DNA from: Gnetum montanum
Taxonomy: Eukaryota > Streptophyta > Gnetopsida > Gnetales > Gnetaceae
NCBI GenBank assembly: GCA_015680685.1
Contig: MNCI01019113.1
Span: 219,414-245,627, forward strand
DNA length: 26,214 bases
Direction: 5' to 3'
Part shown: piece by piece, positions 19,798-26,214 of the stretch
How the letters are laid out: every line of letters starts with the position of its first letter
Numbering within the stretch: position 1 is the first letter of the stretch
The notes under the pieces: generated by a model
Database searches by the model: none
Seen by the model: only the letters and a program-made list of their open reading frames with translations
What the model was told of the DNA's origin: nothing
Position numbers and translations under genes: made by a program

Positions 19798-22370
19798 ATG
19801 ACTTCTGCAACCACTATTGCTAACACCTTCAACCTTGAGGTTCCCCTCATGGTCCAAGGCATCACAAGTGCTGAGCGACTGCCCAGCTCAGGGTTGGGGC
19901 CATGCTAGTCCCTCAGGATCCAAAACTGGGGACTCGAAGGCTTGGCTGAGCAAAATGAATAATACAATTTCCTCTACGCTAAGGTGTAGGAAAACTTTCC
20001 CCTAGATGCACAAGAGTTTGAAGAGAAGCGTAGCTTTGAGTTTGCCTACTGCAATGGGAAAGAATTTATTCCCACTCCCAATGCTTTCATCTCATTAACA
20101 GAAGTGCAACAATGGCTTTTAGATCAGCTGATACATCTATCTAAGCCTGGCGAGGAGCAAGACGTAGCGTCTCACCATGACAAGGTCTTCCAAGATGGAC
20201 AGGAGGAATTGGATTCTCAATCCGACGGGGGAGGTCAAGTTAACCCCATCATCGTTCCTCCTACCCAATCCTTCTGGACCAATTCGTTGACTATTGCTAC
20301 TCCTTTCTGGATCACGGCCACACCACTGCAGCCCACGATCCCACCTGTCATGGGTAGTCGTACCATGCCCATGGCGTATCAAAATGCCCACATCCATGTC
20401 TCAACTTTAGTTGCCATTCCTCCGTAGGTTATTCATCAATCCCTTTTTGCTTTGCAACATGCCCTAATCATGGCTACCCTACCACATGTTCATACTGTAC
20501 CTACTTCACAGTTGTACGCAACTTCTGTTTCCATTCTTACGTTCACATCTGTCTCATCAACCATGGTGGGCCTAGGCCTATCCACATGGTGGACCCGATT
20601 CACTTCTTTTCCTATTCCACAACCATTGCAAATGTCTCATTATGTTCGCCCTCAGACCTACCAAAACCCACAAATGGTACAACCTAGCACGGGGCTATGG
20701 TCTATCCTGCTAGCAACATAAGCGACCTACCCAGTAGCCCAACCCACGGTCGCTGCTCCAACAGCACCACGTACTGGGTGGTGGACAACGCAAGCAGTAC
20801 CATTCGCGGGGGCCACCCCAAAGGTACCGTCGATGGGTCATGCTACCACCCCCGTCACTCCATAGATGGGAACTACCTCGGCAGCTCCCCAACCATCCAT
20901 GTCATCCCAGGGTCTAGATCAAGCATTCCAGCTTATCTAGACCCTTACCGAGGAAATAAAACACCTTAAGGCTATCGAGTTTGACACGATATAAGTCATG
21001 GAATTTTACCAAGAAGATCCCATCATCCCTGTAATCCCCACACTCACGTTACCCCCAGGGATGTCCCTCCCCCACTTCACGAAGTACAATGGGGAGGGAG
21101 ATCTCAATGCACATCTTGTTACCTTTAGGTCTGAATCCCTTCTGTTGCAACAATGGCCACACACAATTATACGTGTCTTTGCCATGTCTCTGGCTAGGAA
21201 AGCCTTGGATTGGTACTGCATGTTGCCATGCTCATCTATTTCAACTCTAGAGGAGCTTCTGACCCAGTTTGTGACGTGCTTCAAGTATAACTTGAAGGTG
21301 TAAACCACGCTAGATCAGTTGATGAGTGTGAAGTAGGATCCTCTAGAACCTATCCAGAAGTTCATCCAACAATGGAGTGCAACCCTTAATGAAATCCATA
21401 AGTCCATTGTGGAGGCCCATTTTCTGGCCATCTTTAAGGGTGCAGTAAATGACTTCATTAAGTCTAAACTGTACTATCTCACTCCTCGCACTCTTAGTCA
21501 GGCCTTCACTCAAACTAAGAGCATACAGGATGTAGCTGATTCTAGCAAAGACCCGACCTATATTGCCTACAAAAACACCTTCACAAAGAAGGACAAGGGT
21601 AAGGCCCTAATAGCCACAGTGGCTGTTGTGGCGACCAAGGCCAAGCCTAAACCTAGTAACAATGGTAACAAGAACAACAAGAAATTGGCCGCACCCACAA
21701 CTAACCCCACGCCCAAGCAAGGTAATGCGCGACAACCTCCCGTACTTGTACCTGAGACATCTGCACAACCCAAACCAAGCTTTGAGCATAAAGATTGCTC
21801 AAAGTATACCCTACTACCTCTCAAGCCTTTAGAACTTCTAAAGCAGCTACTGGCAGCGAGGCATATCTAACACAAGGAGATGTCGGAAGAAGGAATTAGG
21901 AGACATCAATGCTACTGCGAGCTCCTTAGGAACCCCTCTTTGTCCTTGCCCAATGAGCCTCCAGTTCCCAAGGGTTTCAAGCTAGATAGGTTTTGTGACT
22001 ACCACCAACAATGTGGTCATAACACGCATTACTGTCTGGCGTTGAAGGATGACATCTAAAGGATGATTGATCAACGGAAACTGATGTTGGACAAAAGCAA
22101 ACCAGTATGCCCTGAGAATCAATCTCTACATGTCTACACTGATCCCCTCAATGCTAACAACATTGGTTATGTTATCAACACCATCGGTGTTGATAGTGAT
22201 CCTAGGCCACCCCAGTAGCCGTTCGTAGTCCGTGTGGCTCAGCGTAGCGCACCAGCATTACTAGCGGCTGACTGAAGCTTGCAATAGCCATTTTTTTTGA
22301 GAGTCCCTCCTTGAGCATCCACCCCTGCACCACCTGCTAGGAAAACCAGACCAACTCCCCCCTCCCCTAG
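19798..22370 (+). pseudogene. gag: gag of element 3 (Tat-like), one frame with point stops only
   Basis: From the ATG at 19798 a single frame runs for about 2.57 kb. About fourteen stops interrupt it, all at codons that differ by one transition from CAA, CAG or TGG (for example TAG 20425, TAA 21301), and there is no frameshift before about 22370. The N-terminal third is Pro/Thr/Ala/Gln-rich. The capsid core (about 21049-21400) reads LPHFTKYNGEGDLNAHLVTF, then ARKALDWYCMLPCSSISTLEELLTQF, the standard retrotransposon gag domain. A Lys/Asn/Pro-rich basic linker follows (21590-21740). The knuckle is of the derived type seen in Tat-like Gag: Cys 21994, His 22003, Cys 22012, His 22018, Cys 22033 (CDYHQQCGHNTHYC). 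It is fused in principle to the protease downstream. Confidence 0.88.
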
Positions 22371-23640
22371 TTAACACCGTTAGCTCTGTTTATCATCAGG
22401 GGATCGACTCCTTCAACAGTCCCCATCCCGCGCAAGACAACTGAAAAACCTTCTTGTCCAAAAAAATGGGAAGTGCGTTCTATAGGTAGGACATCGAGAG
22501 GAAGTACTGCCCTAGGTATTTCCAAGCCTACATCTTCACCCCCTACGTCTACACCCTCATCACCAAAGAGGGACGTTGCTATAACCACATAATCCACGTT
22601 TCCCTACCAAAAAGGGTTTGAACCCAGATCTAAAACTGTCCCTCCTTGAGAAATTCGTCTTCTGGGATGAATAGAAGAGGAGAAAAGTGGTAAATAGGGG
22701 GGTGATCAAGACCTCTTGGATGCCCTCACTCAGGTTAAGCAAGCTCTAAAACAAAAAAATACTACATTGAGCATGTACGACCTAATCATGATGTCTGTCC
22801 CACACCGTGAGGCTTTGATCTACATGTTGACAACGATTCCAATCAACGAAGACATGCCAACAGAAGAGGAAGAAATTCATTCGGTCAAGCTTCCCTCTAC
22901 GCCTGTAGAGCCAGAACTGTCTCAACTAAATTTCTGTGACAACTCCATTAGGGAAGATCCCGAAAGGGGCCAGGTGACTACAACACCCCTATTCATCATA
23001 ATTCGGGTCAGCCAACATCAGATCCGAAGAGTACACGTTGATGATGGGGCCACCACGAATGTCATCCCCTTCCCTATTGTGGACAAGTTGGGCTTGGTAG
23101 ATCAGATCAAACCCACAACGACGTCATGCCTGAGGTCGTTCAATGGGGCACGAGTCATGGTGAAGGGCATAGTCCACATAGATTTTATGGTAGGGGATCA
23201 GTTCCCCACGAACGTGACATTCATCATGGTCGAGGAGATGCCCAGGTTTAACCTGATCCTAGGGAGATCATGGTTAGCACAACTTAAGGTTGTCTCTTTG
23301 CCCATTCATAAGGAAATCCACCTACCATACACAGGCAGGGAGGTGGTGATCCATGATGACGAGGTAGTGGCACAAGCTATCAATAACATAGACATGGAGT
23401 AGGGCTCAGAGGTCATAACCTCTGAGAATGAAGTGCCTACTTACACATGCACTAACCATCCAGTAGGGGAATCGGTTTAGTAGGCTGGTTTCCAAAATGA
23501 AAGTGTGTGGGCTGAGTTACCCTTACAAGTAGAGGACAATGATGTAAATGAAGGCCCTGGCAAAGCGCCTTAGCCTTATGTTCCACTCAACCCATGATGG
23601 GTCAAGAAGCAACTACGCATAGCGTAGCAACCCTACTGTT
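22371..23640 (+). pseudogene. Retropepsin of element 3 and short C-terminal tail; no RT follows
   Basis: After a frame change in the C-run near 22350-22370 the reading goes on in frame 3. YDLIMMSVPHREALIYML (22776-22829) is the helix word that precedes the protease in this group of plant elements. The protease is open from 22716 to 23402. VHVDDGATTNVIP carries the catalytic Asp (codons 23040-23051 spell D-D-G-A), and FNLILGRSWLA is the ILGRPWL word. Asp in place of Ser/Thr between the catalytic Asp and Gly is odd. After the TAG at 23400 the frame continues for about 75 more codons with a few stops and ends in Pro-rich text. No RT, RNase H or integrase follows, so this copy ends as gag-protease. 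Confidence 0.88.
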
Positions 23641-23764
23641 TCCCGCCCAGTTGCCATCCTTTATACATTTACCATCTTTTGTTGTTTTGCATCCATCCAT
23701 CTAGGTAAGTTACAAGTTAGCCGTTCTCCAAATTCTTAACGTATCATCTCTTCGGCATGCTACA
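23641..23764. other. 3' untranslated stretch with consensus 5' splice site
   Basis: T/C-rich sequence after the gag-protease frame. AGGTAAGT at 23703-23710 matches the plant 5' splice consensus exactly. No matching acceptor was identified on the plus strand, so its use is unknown. Confidence 0.3.
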
Positions 23765-23965
23765 CTATGGCCCGAAATGGCCTTAAACTATGCTACGCTA
23801 TGGCCCAAAATGGCCTAAAACTAGCAATGGCCTGAAATGGCCTAAAACTATGCACGGTCCGAAATGGCCTAAAACTATGCTACGCTATGGCCCAAAATGG
23901 CCTAAAACTAGCGATGGCCTAAAATAGCCTAAAACTAGTAGGGGCCTGAAATGGCCTAAAACTAG
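23765..23965. repeat. Seven-unit tandem repeat (AAATGGCCTAAAACTA core)
   Basis: Seven units of about 27-32 bp, each ending in TGGCCTAAAACTA or a near variant and starting with an ATGGCCC/T box. Units 1-3 and 4-6 repeat the same order (TGCTACGCTATGGCCC, then GC[A/G]ATGGCCT), so there is a higher-order unit of about 85-90 bp. Each unit contains GGCC..AAATGGCC, two GGCC sites able to pair. It lies exactly between the convergent gag-protease frame and the minus-strand gene. Confidence 0.9.
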
Positions 23966-24056
23966 TACATAAAAGCATGAAAATTTTACATAAAACTTAG
24001 CACGTAGCCAATGCATAAGTTAGCATAGAATCAATTTCTTTTTAGAAATTCTCCAC

Positions 24057-24062
24057 TTTATT
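24057..24062 (-). terminator. Poly(A) signal of the antisense gene (AATAAA)
   Basis: AATAAA on the minus strand (TTTATT on plus), 76 bp past the stop codon at 24138. Together with the TATA box at the other end it closes a complete transcription unit. Confidence 0.5.
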
Positions 24063-24137
24063 CAAAACTTTTGTCGCTTAGACAATGTTTACAAAAGTTT
24101 TACAAAAATCCAAAATTCAGAAAAAAATCCCATGTTG

Positions 24138-25275
24138 TCATGGGTTGTCTCTGCCTGCATCATCTTCATCATTCGTTTCTACATCATCCCCTTTTGCATC
24201 GCATTCCCCTACATGGTCCTCTTCCACCCCTTCATTCCTTCCCTCTATGGGCCCTGCGCCCTCACCCAGAACCTACATCATAGAAATGAGGTAATTAGTT
24301 AGGGCAATGCACGCAAGCTACAACAAAGCATAAGCACTAACACAATAGAAAGTGACTGACCTGAGATGGGCCTATGTCCATCTCAAAGGGTATCTAGTCT
24401 AAACCGAGCCCAAGGTGACACTAGACTTCCTTTGCCATGATATCCACCCAACGCCTATTGCTTGGTTCAACATCTGCAGCAGCTTTCTCCTTTTCGAGGG
24501 TCATCCATCTTGGTGGCCCCGAAGAAAAGAAGGCGGTTGCAGTATCTCCTATGGGAAGGTCCACTTCTCGTTCAGAAGATTTTGTAACCTTTATCTACTC
24601 TTTGAACTTGTCATAGGCCTCAGAAATGCCAATACCATTTATGAATTTCTTATAGGTAAACGCCTCTATAGTGATGTCCCTGTACAGTTTACGATAGATG
24701 GCATGTTCCAGTTTATACATATGTTTATGGTTTTCCTAGGACTGCCCCCATTCATAAACCCTGGCATTGAAATCTTTCCAATCCTAAAATTTCTAGGCCA
24801 ACAAGTCCATTTGCATATGTTGTTCTATTATTTTGTGGGTGGCTTCATTGTTCTGACGCACGAGTGTCCAAAATCTGGCGTAATTTATCATAGCCATGCA
24901 CCAGTCCTCATTATTAGTGTCACGGGCTATGAGGAATTTGTTCCTCAATTTGAGGTCTTTCACCTCAGCGCTCAAGTCGGCCTTCTCTTGCTCAAATTTT
25001 TAGACCCATTTCCATAGGTCCTCGTTAACGCACTTATAGTCCCATAAAGAGCGGGCTGAGTGCAAAGCACATTTTTTGACCTTGTTGTATGCGCGACTGT
25101 ACCGCCTGAAATCGTCGGTCCCTGGTTGGAACGGGAAACAGAGACCGCGGGATCACAGGACGAGCGTAGATGACCCCACCTTCGCCTGAGGGCATGCTGG
25201 AATGCACGAAGGTAGGGTACCTTGGGTGGTCTGTGCACGGATCAGACAAGGATTTCCCCGAGCGCCGCCGAAGCG
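24138..25275 (-). pseudogene. Antisense spliced gene, coiled-coil protein of unknown function
   Basis: On the minus strand an open frame without an in-frame ATG starts at about 25275 and runs left to 24361. It is interrupted by one TGA, one TAA and six TAGs. It includes RRYSRAYNKVKKCALHSARS, then a Glu/Lys/Leu-rich coiled-coil-like segment (EKADLSAEVKDLKLRNKFLI) and RQNNEATHKIIEQHMQMDLL. At 24361/24360 stands CAG|GTCAGT and at 24273 TGATGTAG|GTT, giving an 88-bp intron. The last exon, 24138-24272, keeps the frame for 44 acidic codons (GDDVETNDEDDAG) and ends at TGA 24138-24140. AATAAA follows 76 bp downstream. No family is recognised. Tat/Grande-type elements carry an antisense extra ORF near the 3' end, which fits the place and strand. 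All but two of the stops are TAG at Gln/Trp-like positions, so the copy is recently decayed rather than non-coding. Confidence 0.65.
24273..24360 (-). other. Predicted 88-bp GT-AG intron in the antisense gene
   Basis: The donor is CAG|GTCAGT, the branch-site candidate CCTAACTAAT lies about 30 bases before the end, and the acceptor is TTTCTATGATGTAG. Removing it joins two segments in the same phase (exon 1 ends on a whole codon, 24361-24363), and the downstream exon is open up to a natural-looking stop. Confidence 0.65.
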
Positions 25276-25580
25276 TTATACGCTGGGTTATGCGTAAATG
25301 GAGCGTAAATAGTGAAACAGGCGTAGATAGCGTAAGCGTAATTAGGGCGTAAACAGGGTCGGGCGTAAACAGCATAAACGAATATAGGCACAGCATAAGC
25401 GTATGCAAACATGAACAGCGTAAATAGCATAAACGGCGCAAACCAGCATGCGTAAGCAAATGTAAACAGTGTAAACAGTGGGCATATACGGACGCAAACG
25501 GAGCGTGAACGTAAGCAAACGTAAACAAAGCGTGGGCCAAATTGACATAAAACTGTAAAAGAACTTGCAACAAGCGTAAA
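25276..25580. repeat. Dispersed GCGTAA/TTTACGC heptamer block
   Basis: For about 300 bp the plus strand repeats GCGTAA(A/G)C-like words every 8-20 bases (minus: GTTTACGC, CTTACGCT). Spacing is irregular, so this is a simple-sequence-like expansion rather than a strict tandem array. It would form the 5' leader of the minus-strand gene. The CpGs are well kept, unlike most of the window. The 179-codon minus-strand open frame across it is low-complexity translation of the repeat. Confidence 0.6.
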
Positions 25581-25826
25581 CAGTGGATTACAGAGTTAAA
25601 ATTTTGTGCACCTGTCTAACGCAGTTGTGTAGGGACACAAGGCGGACGTAAAGCCCTGGTGGACGGAGGGATGCAGCCGACTGACACGGTAGGCGGAGCG
25701 CGGATTGTGCTCGGCATACAGGACCTCCAGCGTAAGCGTAAGCGTAAGGGGGGTTTCTGCAGCGTAATTGCTCTAGGTCTGCTCTTCGTAAATTTTTGCC
25801 GACCTTGTAAATGCAGAAAACTGGGC

Positions 25827-25876
25827 TATTTATAGGGGTAGGGTTACCGGGAAAATCGGACTGGGAGACACGTGGC
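25827..25876 (-). promoter_or_regulatory. Minus-strand promoter: TATAAATA with upstream G-box
   Basis: Reading leftwards, GCCACGTG (plus 25869-25876, CACGTGGC) is a G-box/ABRE-type site. About 40 bp further, TATAAATA (plus 25827-25834) is the same octamer as the TATA box of element 1. The order and spacing are those of a plant core promoter and point toward the antisense gene. The AT octamer could also serve the plus strand (TATTTATA), but the G-box position favours minus. Confidence 0.5.
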
Positions 25877-25904
25877 GTTAGACCGGGCATTTACAATTTA
25901 GAAG

Positions 25905-26150
25905 CTTGGTATACGCTAGGCGTATACGCTACAACAGGCTGGCGTATACGCTGGGCGTGGACTTGGATGGATGCTGGCGTATACGCTGGGGCGTCTACGC
26001 TGATGGATGCTGGACGTCGACTTGCTTTAATTCTTGCTCCCATTGCACCTGCTGAGCGTGCGTGCGAAGCGTGTATGCTGAGCGTCAGGCGTATACGCTA
26101 GGCGTATACGCTGGTGAATGTTGGGCGTATACGCCGAGCGTATACGCCGA
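25905..26150. repeat. Array of GCGTATACGC palindromes in a ~140-bp duplicated unit
   Basis: The perfect 10-bp palindrome GCGTATACGC occurs at 25920, 25942, 25977, 26089, 26102, 26124 and 26138, with partial or variant copies at 25909 (GTATACGC) and 25991 (GCGTCTACGC) and the related GACGTCGAC at 26013. Two larger units are visible: GGATGCTGGACGTCGACTTGCTTTAATTCTTGCTC (near 26005) recurs as GGATGTCCACTTGCTTCAATCCTTGCTC (near 26152). Confidence 0.9.
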
Positions 26151-26214
26151 AGGATGTCCACTTGCTTCAATCCTTGCTCTTCGGTGTAATCTTCATGTTG
26201 CCATTGGAGATCTT

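Larger units (their letters stand above)
25280..26214 (-). mobile_element. Possible partial LTR, minus orientation, running off the window
   Basis: On the minus strand the order is: palindrome-rich start, G-box, TATA, leader, then at about 25250-25275 GGCGGCGCTCGGGGAAATCC, which loosely resembles a TGGCGCC...GGGGA-type primer site, and then an ORF. This mirrors the U3 organisation of element 1 (palindromes, then TATAAATA). There is no second copy in the window and the terminus lies outside, so it may equally be the promoter region of an antisense gene inside element 3. Confidence 0.35.

Noticed and set aside
1441-23640. Alternative genetic code reading TAG/TAA as Gln
   Set aside because: Some stops stand where Trp or Arg is expected (TGG/CGA type), TGA stops also occur, frameshifts are present, and plant-type primer sites argue for decayed plant elements.
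1441-23640. Fungal repeat-induced point mutation as the cause of the decay
   Set aside because: The decay spectrum is similar, but Athila/Tat-type domains, tRNA-Asp and iMet plant primer sites and the plant-transposon-protein domain indicate a plant. Methylation decay is enough.
24415-25017. Longest plus-strand open frame after the protease (200 codons)
   Set aside because: It is the opposite strand of the antisense gene: the minus reading has exon structure and coiled-coil composition, while the plus frame has no domain and its openness follows from the minus codons.
25034-25573. 179-codon minus-strand open frame
   Set aside because: It translates the GCGTAA/TTTACGC repeat into low-complexity Tyr/Leu/Cys/Ala text. 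The frame that continues into the spliced gene is a different one.
25276-25580. Telomere-like array (TTTACGC compared with TTTAGGG)
   Set aside because: Spacing is irregular and no TTTAGGG units are found.
25811-26101. Plus-strand 96-codon open frame
   Set aside because: It runs through the palindrome array and lies antisense to the TATA/G-box. Repeats with few stop triplets explain it.

Overview
The window looks like repeat-dense intergenic DNA of a seed plant with a large, old-retrotransposon genome. A gymnosperm is plausible because the copies are diverged and unpurged, but that is inference. The evidence for a plant is Athila-like, iMet-primed and Tat-like Ty3/gypsy remnants, a tRNA-Asp-type primer site, and 5-bp target duplications. 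I see no host housekeeping gene, tRNA, rRNA or CRISPR array. Nearly every coding frame is a pseudogene broken mostly at codons one transition from Gln, Arg or Trp (CAA/CAG/CGA/TGG), the expected decay of methylated, silenced DNA.

Layout. 1-380: AT-rich flank with an 82-bp tandem duplication. 381-10713: a structurally complete LTR retrotransposon (element 1) with 902/901-bp LTRs starting TG and ending CA, a GTTAC target duplication, a decayed tRNA-Asp primer site, gag, a retropepsin remnant, no visible reverse transcriptase/RNase H/integrase, and a long second ORF with a 'putative plant transposon protein' domain followed by a coiled coil. 10714-11525: the interrupted host locus resumes as tandem repeats whose core motif is also present left of the element. 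About 11590-13625: a LINE with a coiled-coil/L1-type ORF1 and an apurinic-type endonuclease, cut off near the start of reverse transcriptase. About 13626-17660: part of a second Ty3 element (LTR, iMet primer site, gag, protease, RT with a mutated FNDI box, start of RNase H). 17844-18836: a second, diverged fragment of the same family. 19437-19763: two 164-bp tandem units. 19798-23640: element 3, a Tat-like gag-protease frame, again without RT.

24040-25876 is the most interesting stretch. Read on the minus strand it has the parts of a whole transcription unit: G-box, TATAAATA, a long coiled-coil-type reading frame, an 88-bp GT-AG intron with a CTAAC branch site that keeps frame, an acidic last exon, a stop codon and AATAAA. 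It converges on the gag-protease frame across a seven-unit tandem repeat. Such an antisense gene resembles the extra antisense ORF known from Tat/Grande-type elements, but here it looks spliced. Its upstream region (25905-26150) carries at least seven copies of the perfect palindrome GCGTATACGC. Related palindromes (CGTATACG, CGCGTCGACGCG) sit at the start of the element 1 LTR.

The genes do not form operons. The functional themes are capsid/protease proteins supplied by RT-less elements and accessory coiled-coil proteins of unknown role, one sense and one antisense.
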